Positions 11,836-23,943 of a DNA stretch of 64,000 bases are shown piece by piece. The notes under the pieces were generated by a model, which did no database searches, had not been told where the DNA came from, and saw only the letters and a list, made by a program, of their open reading frames with translations. Both the position numbers and the translations under genes were made by a program. Within the stretch, counting starts at the first letter, position 1. Every line of letters begins with the position of its first letter. Origin of the DNA: Harmothoe impar (taxonomy: Eukaryota > Annelida > Polychaeta > Phyllodocida > Polynoidae); assembly GCA_947462335.1 (NCBI GenBank), contig OX381705.1:36913570-36977569 (forward strand), given 5' to 3'.

Positions 11836-12782
11836 CACAGAGAAAAGGAAGTCTGAGCAGGGGCGTTGCAACCGGGCAATGCCCCCCCCCCCCCACATTT
11901 GACTAACCCCAAAAAAGGTCAAACCAAAAAGGTCAAGTAAAAAGGAGTCAAAAAGGGTCAAACTGCTTGCCACGCCACCTGTTCGGAAGGGAGTCAGAAA
12001 GATAGTCCAGGTCTTGCTTTCAGAATGACTCCCTTTGTTACTGAAAGGGAGTCAACACTTTAGAAAAGAGAGTCACTTTGACTCCCTTAAAGGAGTCCAT
12101 GCTCCTGCTTTTAGAATGACTCCATTTTAGTTAAAGGGAATCCACCTCATCTTTGACTCTCATTGTAAAGGCAGTCTAGCTTATAAATGACTCTCTTTAT
12201 GAAGGGAGTTGTATATCAATTACAATGGTAATCGCAATTGCCTTCGCTCTATACAATAGGTTTAATGGCTGTTACCAGAGCTCATCTTTCCATATTATAT
12301 TGTTGCAAGGTCTAAGAGGGATATTTATTCAAGATCCATCCCTCTTTGCACATTAGTCAATATTAATGAACATCTGAGTTGCTATGAATTTAACTTTTTT
12401 TTTTGTATTTCCACAAACTGGGTGTCTATGAAAGGTCATATACCTAAAATATAATGGTTATGCTAGAACTATGAACCATCTCTTAATCATTTTAGCAAAT
12501 TAAGAGCTGACGCTAAATGTTCATGCTACAACTATTCATAGTAAGAGTGATTACATATTAGAAAGGACATGGTAGAAGCAACTGTTGGTGACTCCCTTCC
12601 TATATACCCAAACTCCCTTTACCCCTTAATAGAGGGAGTCCAATTCCCTTTTTTAACTGAGTCAAAGGAGATGTGCTTTTACCAAAGGGAGTCAATAAGC
12701 TCTGACCCTCTTCTAAAGGGAGTCCGGGTGAGCTGGACCCGGTTCTGACTCCAAAATGACTCCTTCCTTCCTTTTCTCTGTG
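11836..12782. mobile_element. TA/CACAG element, word AAGGGAGTC
   Basis: The element is flanked by TA on both sides (11834-11835 and 12783-12784). The ends CACAGAGAAAAGGAAG and CTTCCTTTTCTCTGTG are exact inverted repeats. AAGGGAGTC and GACTCCCTT words crowd both ends (11985-12210; 12590-12770), and the centre is unique AT-rich DNA. It is non-coding and moved in trans. Confidence 0.85.
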
Positions 12783-12784
12783 TA

Positions 12785-15054
12785 CCCCATGCAACTTAAT
12801 TTGGTCCAACATCAAAAATATATATAGTGATTGTCATACATTGTTCAAACAAGATGAGATTAATATCACCACTAGCAAACATGGGTCATTACTGGCCCGG
12901 GTTACTGGACCAATAGTCAAATCAGACGTGGGCCAATATTAGGATTCCAACATGTTAATTGGTTCCAACATGATTTTCAAGCGATTGCCAATAGCGTTTG
13001 CATAAGGATTGCCCAAGGTATCCCTGCTATCTAGGGTGTACCCACTGGTAGAGTTTAGTAAGGTGGGGTAACACGTCAGCGTATTTCTGCAGGCTGAGGG
13101 GAGGCAGGCCGAGTACCAGCCCCACACCCCTTCCTCCCGGCATGCCCTTCGGCCTGCTGGTTCCTGGCGTGCCGTGCTCCGTTCGTGGTCACGAATATAT
13201 TACACGTCAGGGTTTGTTTTTCACCCACAAAAGCGGTTGGGACCGAGCATTGTGTAGCCTGGGCGTGAACTTTCCAATATTTAGCCTGCGTCTCTGCTGT
13301 AAGTCTTAGGTTGTGGTTGCGGTGTGTACTGGCCCTGCTTTGCTTGCACGGAGGGAGATACCCAAGGAGATGACACATCATGATCTGACTACATGCATGG
13401 GATGATCTTTGTCGATAAGAGTCGACACCTCAATATATGCATACATGATACCACGGGTGCTAAGGAAGCATGTATATATATGATGTATCTCAACGTGACA
13501 TATACTGAAACCATAATCAATCATCGTTATTGGTTGAACATCAATGATCTAGTTAAAGTCATTGCGTGTGTATCACCCATGCTTCCCTCAACTGAAAAGG
13601 TTTTGAAATACATGTATGATGACCATAATTATCTGTACTATCCATTGCCTCCTCACAGCGGCCAACGGAACACTCATGGAAATGCATGTATGCTGCAATA
13701 GTGCCCTTTCCCCAACCCACAACTTAACCCGTGCAATCTCCCAACTACCTTATACGCGCCTCCTACTCACACCTCTGCCTCCCTCTCTCATATGTCTGCA
13801 AATACTAGAGGGTATAGAGCCGCGCGCCGCCCACCTAGCCCATAGACCCTCCTCCTGAAATGACAAGCCCACCTCTCCACGCTCCATCAAAACAGCATTA
13901 ATGGAACCTTGCCACTTTTTCTCACTGCTGCCAAAATATGATATGACAACAAACATGTTGGAGACCGGGCCCACTCTGAAATTCCAGTCGAAAAAGGAAG
14001 ATTTATGCAAGTGACTTTCAAGGTGTCGACGTGAACACTGTGGACTACCTGTGGGAATGTCCTTGTGTCGTGTGTGGGGAGGAGGTTTTTCTCCACCCCC
14101 TATAAGCGGTTATTCACATGTCTTGAGGAGCGTCTCCTGTGTCTGGGTGTGTGCATAGACATACATTAGGTTTTCTCCCCATTCAGCCTGGGCCGACTTT
14201 AATAGGTAACTCCCAAATAAGGCTCTTGAATTCATAAGCGATATTTCCCTTTTTCTCTTTTCTTTTGGTTTGAGTATATAGCTTCTATTTTCTCCTCCCA
14301 CTAAATATTTGATTTATTATAAGTACTTTAGTTAAAGGACTCTCTGTTAGAAGTAAAAACTCCAAATTGCATGTGTGTGTCTTTTCAAATCTAATGTCGT
14401 CATAAAGAACTGCTGTTTAGGCACTGGTGCCATTGTTATTATAGATAGCCCCCATGCCCGCACTCCAGAACATATACAGACACCATCCTCGTTATGGGGT
14501 TTCAAATATAATGCCTTTCCATGGATTTTAGAGTGAGAAACGCTGACTTTTGAAAACCACATACATTTCATAAAAGAATATAAGGCTGTGTCTGTCTCCT
14601 GATAATAAGAGTAAAGACCCCCTGTCCTAGCTGGAGTCAGTGTTATATATATGCCCCCTCCTTGTGTATAGTCCGCGTCAAAATATACCCTCTTTCGGCA
14701 GTGTCAGTGTAAAAAATACAACCCCTTTCTGCGGAATTCATCTCAAATTCTTGTAAGTGCAAAAACACCCATTTTCCGCGTTTTAACATGGACGGTGTCA
14801 AAGCGGACATGGGAGTGCGGGGAGGGAGTGACAGGGTGGTTGATGGGTAAAATAATGCTTCGGAAACTAACATTGTGCAATTTCAGAACATTTGTTATCA
14901 AAACAAATTAATTTCACATTTAGCACTTCAACATCAAAACAGCTACTAGTAATACATTTTACTGATATTGGGATAGTAATATTAGGCTATACTAGTAATA
15001 TAGTATGATACATGTATACGAAAATGTTGGCATTGACTCAACATTTGCAGACGG
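12785..15054. other. Gene-free stretch with a GC-rich block at 13060-13380
   Basis: 13060-13380 is GC-rich against an AT-rich background, with an open minus-strand frame of 101 codons that I do not recognise; it may be regulatory. The remainder, 13390-15050, holds short unrelated open frames on both strands and no identifiable element. Confidence 0.35.
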
Positions 15055-15213
15055 ATATTGACCAAACGTTAGACTGACCTCTGTCCCAACGTTAGCATTA
15101 CCCCTGACCCAACCTTGGACTGACCTCCGTCCCAACATTAGACTGGCATCTGGCCGAACGTTAGACCGACGTACTTCTGGCCCAACATTACCTGACCGCT
15201 GGCCCAACGTTGG
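15055..15213 (+). repeat. Degenerate minisatellite around CCCAACGTTAGACTGACC
   Basis: Six or so units contain variants of CCCAACGTTAGACTGACCTC separated by CTGGCC or CTGTCC. The spacing is irregular (about 20-35 bp) and the units are diverged. There is no leader, direct-repeat precision or cas gene, so it is not a CRISPR array. Confidence 0.65.
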
Positions 15214-17459
15214 TACATTTTTGTTTTCGCCATGGGACAAACATTGGTCAAAGATTGAGTGAATTGCCTGTCTATTTCATCACCGGAGGTCTACACGGCA
15301 ATACATTGTACTTGAATTGTTTGGCAACGTTCGAATTGAAATGTTCTCCCATCTGGATGCCGCCTCTATATTTAAGTTCAATAGAAGGTCGACAGTATAT
15401 ATTCTGTCGTAGAATAAAATGGATACACATCATACAACTATATACATTTTTTTACTATAATAAACCAACCATCACATCCCCTCCCATTCTCGCACATTCT
15501 CTTTCTGGCCACATATAGACATGGCATCCACAGTACCGTCCCCTCCCATGTCTACCCTGACGTCGTGACAACTCACATGGACACAGGGGGCGCTGCAGAC
15601 GTCTACCAGCCTCCTATTGAGTGTCAGTCTCCCAGCCCTTTGACGCGTCCAGCGCCCACCAATCTGGCCAGAAATTATCATTCATTGAACCAATATTTGA
15701 CGGCGCGCTTCAGTGCACTGACAATGCGCCGAACCCCAAGGCGGGCTGCCATGGTGGGCAGGGAGTGCGGCCTGGAGATACAACATACACACGGCACAGA
15801 CTAAAGAATCAATTTGTGTGGAGGACAGTGTGTATTAGAAGAGTACATGGCGGAGGTGGGAGGGTTGGGGTAAGGAGGGAATGGCTCAGCCACTGTCTGG
15901 CAGAGTTGGCATTATACTCATTATCATTATCATGAAATGAGGATAGGAGCAGCTCCAGAGCAACTCCAAGGGGCTGTTTACTTTGTGGAATCAATGCAAA
16001 GTGCAGCCAGGCCATCCAATAGGAAGGTGTGTGTGCTGGATGGGAGGGTTTGTCCGTGCTCCTGTATCCTGCACACCTGGAGTAACAATCCCCAATGGAA
16101 CCAGACCCCACAGGAGGGCAGGGTGCGTGTCCATAGAGGGCCGGCATCATGTGCTCTGTGTCCACACCCACACCCCTGTACTGTCTACATGCCAGGTGTG
16201 AACACATGCATTATCAATTTAAAGGTGTATACATGTATGTTTGAACGTGTCCGATACTGTGTACGTATAGTGTCAATATAATACGTGTTGACAGAGGACA
16301 TCGATGTATACTGTCCAGTGCACTAAAATGTTATAGGGGGGGGGGGCTAACGTATAGTTGTGAGGTTGAATCTATACATTATAGAAAGGCGAAATCCTGT
16401 ATGCAATCACAGCCAAAGTACCGAATAACTACACAAAGTTTTACAAGCATAAACAATACATAGTATCGCATTTATAGGAGACTATACGCGACCGCATCTA
16501 TGTCTCATTACCCTGGTGTAACCATTGGTAAAACACATGACATGTACTACACACCAGCCATATAGTTTTAAAACCAACACAGCCGAAGGCTGGTCAGCAG
16601 GTCCACAGGGCACATACGGACCGAACCTGGAAACCCAGCCATCAGCGTTGAGCCGACGACCGTGAGTAGTATATGGAAAACGTCATTGTACACAGGCTAC
16701 GGCCGCGGCTCCCCGGCCCCTGGTTGAGTGAATGCCGGAGTGAATGCACCAAGCAGGGCTAACCCCCTCTACCAGCTACTGGTGCATCCACCCAGGACAC
16801 ACCGTCTGTTCATATCTATGGTGACATCCATAGCCTGCATGCCTAGAGTACATAGGCCATAAAACACAGCTAGGTAAATACCTGCTGGAGCACCGTAAGC
16901 TGAATACCTCACCACCTTAAGAGCTGTGTACCCACTGACCCTACAGGTCAGGAAGGCATGTAGCATTCCTCAGGGACTAGTCATGTGGCAGTGTGACTTA
17001 GCTTCTCGTGACGACTGGTTACAATGTGTCATTGTCAACTCACCACACCTCAAGTAGCTGACTACCAGGTATTGGCGAGGTCCCCGAGGATATTAGATCC
17101 CCACAGTCAACACAGCCCGGTAATGTAGTTGTATGAGTAAAAGTCCCACGGTCCACCTTCTCATCTTAGCCTGTCTGACTAGTCCATCCAGACCACAAGA
17201 ACAAAAAGAAGACAGGAATGCCTCCCTAAAGTGCTGAGGACTGACGAAGAGGAGCATGTCTTCCTGATAAACTGACATATCTGGCATATCTTTCACTTGT
17301 TTTTTCTTATATTATTTTTTAAATCTCAATTTGAAATAGTTTAGGAGATTCTCACTTCATGGTTGTCTACTTTACATGTGGTAGAGATGCGATATTTGAG
17401 GTACATATATGGATATTTTAGTGTGTTTGACTTAACATCTGAAGTATTCCCTCACCGTC
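15214..17459. other. Gene-free stretch, mixed composition
   Basis: A GC-rich part (15480-16200) carries several overlapping open frames of 70-130 codons on both strands with no recognisable domain. 16769-16966 and 17093-17296 hold short hydrophobic minus-strand frames, again unrecognised. A 70-bp dispersed repeat at 16561 is listed separately. Confidence 0.3.
16561..16630 (+). repeat. 70-bp repeat, inverted copy at 44229-44299
   Basis: TATAGTTTTAAAACC followed by AACACAGCCGAAGGCTGGTC and a further 35 bases recurs on the minus strand at 44229-44299 with about four differences. The two sites are 27.7 kb apart on opposite sides of Dmrt exon 2. Function and class are unknown. Confidence 0.75.
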
Positions 17460-18160
17460 CACCAGGGATGCCCCTGTTTATCAGGCATGCCGCTGTGGTG
17501 GTGTGGTGGCGTGGGGGCAAATGCCGTTGATGTCCCACAATTGGCCTCCCGCCCCCATTCCTATGTGTATATATGTGTAGGGTGCCTCCCCTGGCCTCGT
17601 CCCAGGGTTGTATCACTCCCGGGCGCCGTTTGTGTGGCTGTGTGTGAAAAGCAAACTTCACCACTTAAGCCGCCACCAGCGAGAAACTCGAGCACAAACA
17701 GGGCGAGGTGACAAAAGTGGCGTGGTAACGAGTGGCCTTTTTACGCCCCTTGCACGCAGCGCGGCCCCTAGTTGTTATGATACTGTCCACAGAATAACGG
17801 GCCCACTAATCCCTGGTCTGCATGCGGCAGGGTCAACGCCAACAGGGCCTGGTGCCCAGCACCCAGCAGGCCGCCCAGACGCGGCGGCGCCGCTGCTGCT
17901 TGTGGGCAGCGGGCAGCGCGACGTCGTGTCAACACTAGTCAAATAGCCAAACGTGGTGGCCGAAAAGGGCCTAAAGGATACCTGAACCTGTACCCCCCCC
18001 CCCGCCTATAGTCCAGCCGCAGCAGGTGAGAGGGTAGAGGAGGTAAGGGGTGGGGTGCTGATGAGAAGGTGGACACAAAGTGAGTGGATTGTGAGATGGA
18101 AACATCAAACACTCGGTGAGCTGAGAGTGAGGTAGGGAGTGAGGAGGACACCCACATGTA
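17460..18160. other. GC-rich block, possible regulatory DNA
   Basis: 17480-17940 is CpG-rich, with GCGGCGGCGCCGCTGC-like sequence around 17880, and contrasts with its AT-rich flanks. Open frames exist on both strands but none is recognised. It lies about 10 kb downstream of the Dmrt stop codon. Confidence 0.35.
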
Positions 18161-20513
18161 GACACCCTATTCCACATAGACACACACTATATACACACTC
18201 AACCCCACAACCCGACCCCCGTACACTCATGGCCTTTTATTGCGAAATAAAGGAGGACAAGACAACTGCCCCCCCCCCCTTCCTAAACACAACTGTAACC
18301 TGGGAGTGTGGGAGGGGATCTCACCTTACTCACACCTCTACAAGACGTTGGTAAGATAGCATGCATCAGAAAGGCCACAATGAACCTCATTGTACTACAG
18401 CTACATTGGAACTTCCACATAGAGATGTCAAGAAAAACTCATGGGAAGCTACATTTGTATAAATCCTAAATTCGACATCATATGTTAAGAAGTTAAATGC
18501 ACACATGGGATAGGCCTACATGTTGCTGTAAGTTAGTACGAATGACTACATATTCTCAGTTGTGTTACTGAAACCGAGATGTCGTTACATTATCAAACCA
18601 ATATTAAACCTATCTATATAATCCTGTTAACACATACGTGACAAGTATATGTGCTTTTCCCCTTTTGTTTATAAATATATTCAGCAACAGGCCAATGATG
18701 GTTATCATACGATGTCACAGCACATGAAGAGGACATGGCAGTCTCACATGACAGTTTGTGTAATAGTTGTCCTCCTAGTGTCAGTGTCAATGTCAGCGTA
18801 CAGACCTCATTATGGGCGTGGTGCTGACACTGTCACCGGGAGGAGGCGCTGGAGGACCAGGGGGTTCAGCTGTGCCCTACTCCACTCTTAATTGGGTGTT
18901 ACCCATGGCCACGTGTGCACGCCTCTGTTTGCGCATGCGCGAATATATGCGCAATCGGCGATGCGCATGCACAGACAAGAAGCGGAAGTGACGGTGTGAG
19001 GGTGCTCCAGGACGTGCATGTCGCACAGCGGGGTGTCTTCCATTAAAATGCACGTCCGGTCTCGGCTTACCGTTAATAACGATTGTTTAACAGAGGTGCG
19101 CACGCATCTCTCCAAGGACAAACATGGTTGCAGCTAGGGGGCGCTGTGAGCATGAGGTGTATCAATAGAGGACACCCTGTTTGTCTTAATGCGACTGAAT
19201 ATCCAGCCAATCTCCTGCTAATTCAACAACGGGGCCGGGGTATGGTATTAAGCGGCTGGAGGCGGCCATATATATATATACAAGTATGTAGGTAGACCGA
19301 CCCTCACACAGCCCTGTATACATGTTAGTTATATACATGTGCACCAAGCCCCTCCATGTGTACACCGACAAGTATGCAGTTGACAGTGACACTCTCAGTC
19401 GGTACGGCAACTAATCTGGAGGTACATAAATATTCATGATCATTGTCTTTGTCCACGCTGACTCTCCACAGCAAGGCCTTGGTTACACCCCCCCCCCTCG
19501 TACCGATCCCATCCCGCACACACCCACACACGCCTACACTGAGCCCACACCTTCTCGTTGCCAGGTGTGCAAAAAACTCCCGACACACATCTCCATCTTC
19601 GAGCTGCACCCAAGTGATTACACAGGTGATCAATTCAGCAGGGAGCCATTTGACTTTCTAAATCACTTACCTGGCTATGGTCCAGGATGAATAAGCTGCT
19701 GCCCAATTGATGCCAGTCATTTGTATGCCTGCCACAGGCCTATACCACCTTGATGATGAGTATCAAATATATGGATTTGTTGAGCAACCTATTCTCATTT
19801 ACAATGTGCCATGGTCATGGAGTGGGGCTGATAACAGCCTAGAAAGATTTGCCGTATGATAAACATCACGAATAACTCAGGATTAGGATACCATTGGATT
19901 TAATTTTAATGACTGCATTTTTATTATATATGGACCGTCAGAGACATGTGGACATGTGTGGATCATGGGGCTGAATCCAGTCTTCAGCAATGGCTTTCAT
20001 TATTAGTCGAAAACTGTTCTTAGTGTAGAAATGTGTTTGTCAGGAGTGGGCAAGGGTAGATGGCGGTTGGGTAAGGGTTAAGTACGGTGAACCACTAAAC
20101 TCAGGGTATACGGAGGTACGAGGTGACGAGGTGGCTACACGTTGACAACGGCGGTATGTTAATGCGCTAGTGTTTATGATTACTATAGCATTTTGGAACT
20201 GATATATTTTAGTGTATTGTGTAGATATAATAGGAGGACCACCTGAGACTAATCTGATACACTATCTACAGGTACATTAGTGTATCACTGCAACAGGTAT
20301 ACTAAAAAGTGATAGGACACGTATCCTATACGTACACATACTTGGGTTTCAGTATGGGCTACACTATCAAAGCACGAGTTAACTTCAGCATCAATATGAT
20401 GTATACATGAATCTATTCATTTGTTGTTTTATTGTTATAAACATGCTCGGTACCTTTCTCATATTGAGTTAACATCATAAACATGTATCTGAGTGGATAG
20501 GGGATATCTCGTA
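18161..20513. other. Gene-free stretch
   Basis: 18890-19200 is locally CpG-rich with GCATGCGC words. Elsewhere the sequence is AT-rich. No gene, RNA or bounded element is seen. Confidence 0.3.
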
Positions 20514-20515
20514 TA

Positions 20516-21389
20516 CACTGGAAAAGTATAGACTCTCCAAACCAGGCACAGCACATTTTAGTTGATTACTTTGGGGGCTGTTCCACAAGACTTATAAATC
20601 ACTTTAAAACCCCATTCACCTGGCATATGCCAGCCCTAAACCTGTCTAGAGCTGGTCATCATTTTGCTTGTAGGTGGCCAAGCTATAGCATACAACATGT
20701 AGCCTGGCGAATAAATTGATTGATTCTTATCTTGATATAATATGGAATATTGCAATGCCTATCAGTTAATATGGAGGATTTTGTGAAGTATCTACAATAC
20801 TATGAACATAGCATGCTTTTGGCAACATTAAAATAGATCATGGGTGTAGAGTGAACGACCTCTTTTGTGTCTCTCACTATGGCACAAGTATGTATGTGCT
20901 CTCCATCAGCAAAGCCCAAAAATGGTGTTTGTCCCTGCCTGACATCAAATTAGGTTTAAAATGTATCATCCATTGGTATGATACACAGAGGTGATAGACA
21001 CATAAGCCTATACCGTCCATTGCTGAAGGGTAGCCTATCCTCAGTAAAGAAGTATCGATGCCAAAGGTCAACCTCTGATGGCACTAGTGTATCAAATCTC
21101 TCTGTATCTTAAAAATAGATGAAATTACCTTGTCATCTGAAACCTGACCAAACTCATAACTTTGGAACCCTAGACTCTTATGCAATTCTGAGCCCAGCTT
21201 CGGCTAATGCGAGGCTGCATCAACCATGTTAGTTTGACAACCTTGACAACCTTAGGGTCTTCTTACAGGATGGTTACCTGGCAGGTTGTCAATTTAAAGA
21301 GTTCAACCTTGTTTATTCTAGGATATTCACTTAGAAGACCGTAGGGTCTTCCTATAAGACAACCTTGGGGACTTCAGAGTTTTCGTGTG
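20516..21389 (-). mobile_element. 845-bp family, copy 1 (old, diverged)
   Basis: It starts CACTGGAAAAGTATAGACTC after TA and aligns along its whole length with the copies at 35130, 49652 and 51090, in the same orientation. Shared landmarks are CATATGCCAGCCCTAAACCT, AATAAATTGATTGATT, GGTGTAGAGTGAACG and TTAGTTTGACAACCTTGAC. It has the most differences of the six copies and a decayed right end. Non-coding. Confidence 0.75.
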
Positions 21390-21543
21390 AATGATGAAAC
21401 CCGTATACATTAAGTATGTGCATATTACTGTGAAAACAACATACTGCTAGACAATCCTTTCAAAGTTTGCTCAAGGGGGGCAATTATATTTCCCAAATCC
21501 CAAACATGTGCTACGGCCACACCTTGAACAATATGAGCATCAA

Positions 21544-21800
21544 CACTCACTACCTAATCAAAGTCAAGCACTTTAGTGATGGTCAGGCAATACTGGACCT
21601 TAATTAGGACATGAAGCTGGACTCTCTCTACCTCTCTTTCTCGTTCATCCCCCAAGAGTCCTGCATTGTCAGACTCTGAGAAGAGGGTCCAGCATTTCCA
21701 GACTCTCGAGCAATTTTGGTTGAGTTGAGGCTCTAAATAAAGGTCCGGCATTGTCTGGCCCTCACTACCCGATAAGCTACTTGACTTTGGTAAGTGAGTG
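21544..21800. mobile_element. 257-bp MITE, TIR CACTCACT
   Basis: The left end CACTCACTACCTAATCAAAG and the right end read inward, CACTCACTTACCAAAG, both continue to TCAAG and later to GACAATRCYGGACCT. Inside, GGTCCAGCATT-type and GACTCT words recur. It lies between copies 1 and 2 of the 845-bp family. No coding frame. Confidence 0.65.
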
Positions 21801-21984
21801 CCTTTGGCGACAATGCCAGCGTCAGGCTCACGCTCATATTTTTCTCAGTGCACATGCCTAAGGGGGTCACCCAAATTGTACATTTCATACATGGAGACTT
21901 TAGCAAGTCCATCTATCTCTGCAGCATCTCAATCCCCTCTACACACACCAGAATCTCTCTCTAGATCCATAGACTGTTAGGGTA

Positions 21985-22768
21985 CACTGAAAAACTCTGG
22001 ACAGCTCTGGAGTCTGTAAGGTCGTCTTACAGGACCACCCAAGGGTCTTCTAAGTGAACAGCATAGAATCAACTAGCTTCAACTCGTCAAATTGACAACC
22101 TGCCAGGTTACCATCCCACAAGACGACCCTAGACTTGTCAAGGTCGTCAAACTAAGATAGTTGATGCAGGCCTGGAATAGCCACAGCTGGGGCTCATCAT
22201 TGCATAATGGTGGTAGGTATAGGGTTTCAAATGTATGAGTTTGCTCTAGCTCCAGATGACAAGATTATTTTATCAATTTGTTTAAAGACACCAAGTCTTT
22301 ACTGAGAATAGGCTACTCTCCAGCAATGGACTGTAGGCTTGTGTGTATAATACCAATATAAGGTGCATGCACCTATACTTCTGCCCTGGTGAAATACACA
22401 AAAGAGGTGTCTTCCTTCTACACATGTGCTCTATTTTTAAAATGTTGTCAAAAGTATGCATTCTTTACATTATCTTACCTTTTCCCTAGATACTTCACAT
22501 AATCCTCCATATTAACATATATGTATTGTAATACTCAGTATTATATCAACATAGGAATTAATCAATTTGTTCCCAAGGGTACCATATTTATGCTAGGTAA
22601 TGGCCACCTGCAGGGAGAATGGTGAATCACTTCTAGACAAGTTTAGGGCTGGCATATGCCAGGTAGCTCTAGATGGGTCTTCTTACTGAAGAGTTTTGCT
22701 TGCCAGCCCCTCTCCTTGTCAAATTGACAAGGCAGTGCCAGGTTTGCCGACTCTGGATTTTTTCTGTG
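21985..22768 (+). mobile_element. 845-bp family, copy 2 (internal deletion)
   Basis: The ends are CACTGAAAAACTCTGGAC and ...CCAGATTTTTTCTGTG-like (here CTCTGGATTTTTTCTGTG), flanked by TA at 21983 and 22769. Relative to the 40658 copy it lacks about 62 bp around the central CATATATAGAAG region. The right-hand TA is shared with the adjacent palindromic MITE. Confidence 0.9.
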
Positions 22769-22770
22769 TA

Positions 22771-22974
22771 GACTGACCTAAAGGTAACCACGTACCATGA
22801 GATGTCCACCTTAATGTTGTAGTCATTCATGTATGATAAGTCATGTCTTTGTGTGTCATAGTACATTTTAAGTGATACTCTCTCAGCAAATGACAAATAA
22901 AGACAATACCATACATAAATAACTACATAATTAAGGTGGACATCTCATTGTACGTGGTTACCTTCAGGTCAGTC
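22771..22974. mobile_element. 204-bp palindromic MITE, TA-flanked
   Basis: About 45-bp inverted repeats begin GACTGACCTAAAGGTAACC on the left and GACTGACCTGAAGGTAACC on the right read inward, then run through CACGTAC and GAGATGTCCACCTTAA. TA flanks both sides (22769, 22975). Its left TA served as the insertion site of the 845-bp family copy next to it. Confidence 0.85.
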
Positions 22975-23057
22975 TATACCCTATTCTGTTAGTCTCCATA
23001 CTCACTCACAAGCCATGCACCAAACACTGACCACCTTACTGCTCGGTCATAGAGGAG

Positions 23058-23156
23058 CCCAGTGGGCACAGCACATTGAATAACTGGTTGTCAATGTTGA
23101 TTCAATGTTGATTTTAACATTGATCCAATGTTGAGCTGAATTTTGTGCCCACTGGG
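23058..23156. mobile_element. 99-bp MITE, TIR CCCAGTGGGCACA
   Basis: CCCAGTGGGCACAGCACA on the left is mirrored by TTTTGTGCCCACTGGG on the right. The centre repeats CAATGTTGATT in both orientations. Very small elements with these ends are, from memory, widespread in invertebrate genomes. No target duplication is clear. Confidence 0.75.
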
Positions 23157-23279
23157 AGAGCTGCTTGTTTGAGGTACAGCAGCATTTTCTCCGATTCACG
23201 TTACAGAGTATATCTTCTCACAAGTCTTTGGTTCCTATAATGTAAAGGGAATCACTTGGATTTTTTAACAATAAATGCA

Positions 23280-23580
23280 AGTGGAATCAAAGACTTGAGA
23301 CCTTCCCCACCCCCGCCCCTGCCCCCAACCTGACGCCGCCTGGAGTGGCGGGGCGTGTCGGCGTGAGAACTCTTTCCGCGCTGCGGTCGCTGGTCGATGC
23401 CGCTCCCCGGCCCCGGGGTCCGGTTACGGCCAGGTGTGAGCGCCGGTCGATTTGGAGGACGATCGGTGTGAAAAGCATCGACGCCGCGGCTACGTGATTC
23501 ACCCGACAAGAGGAAGGCTTGTCACCCCTCCTCCACCTGCCTCCAGGTGCACTATCACCCGCCACAAGGCTCCATAGTTC
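23280..23580. other. GC-rich block, possible regulatory DNA
   Basis: It is strongly CpG-rich, with E-box words CACCTG and CAGGTG near 23535-23550 and 23431. Open frames on the minus strand (85-92 codons) look compositional. It lies 4 kb downstream of the Dmrt stop codon. Conservation with a related genome would be needed to call it an enhancer. Confidence 0.35.
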
Positions 23581-23656
23581 GACTGCTGCTGCAGCACAAC
23601 ACTGCTATTATTACTGAACCATACAATGAGCAGGCGCTACATCCGCTACTATATAA

Positions 23657-23940
23657 GGGAGTGATACTTTTTTAACAACAGGGGAAGGGAACCAAAAAAT
23701 TTGGACCGCTTGAAGGGGGGGGGGGGGGGCAAAAAAGTACACCCCTTCTTAGCGGAAAGGCCTGCGCGTTACTATAGCTCAAAGGGGTCGGCTGCGCTCA
23801 TTTTCAACCTGCCTAGGGGGGGGGGGGGCAAAAAATGTATGACCCCTCCCACGGGGGGACCAACTATATTTCGACCCGCTCGCGCGGAAATCCACCACCA
23901 CCCCCCCCCCCACCCCATGTTGTTAAAAATGACCACTCCC
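23657..23940. mobile_element. Harbinger-like MITE, TSD TAA, copy 1
   Basis: The ends GGGAGTGATACTTTTTTAAC and, read inward from the right, GGGAGTGGTCATTTTTAAC are flanked by a TAA duplication at 23654-23656 and 23941-23943. A 3-bp TWA duplication and GGG-ending termini are the pattern of the PIF/Harbinger superfamily. The interior has poly-G runs followed by CAAAAAA. Its sibling is 41732-42043. Confidence 0.8.
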
Positions 23941-23943
23941 TAA

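Noticed and set aside
5107..12782. Bacterial-style operons, ribosome binding sites or terminators
   Set aside because: The sequence is plainly a eukaryotic nuclear genome; no such signals are meaningful here.
15055..15213. CRISPR array
   Set aside because: Units are degenerate, spacing is irregular, and this is a eukaryotic genome without cas genes.
17093..17296. Receptor-like C-terminal exon (FREAFLSSFCSCG)
   Set aside because: Resemblance is limited to a few residues, splice borders are weak, and no neighbouring exon supports it.
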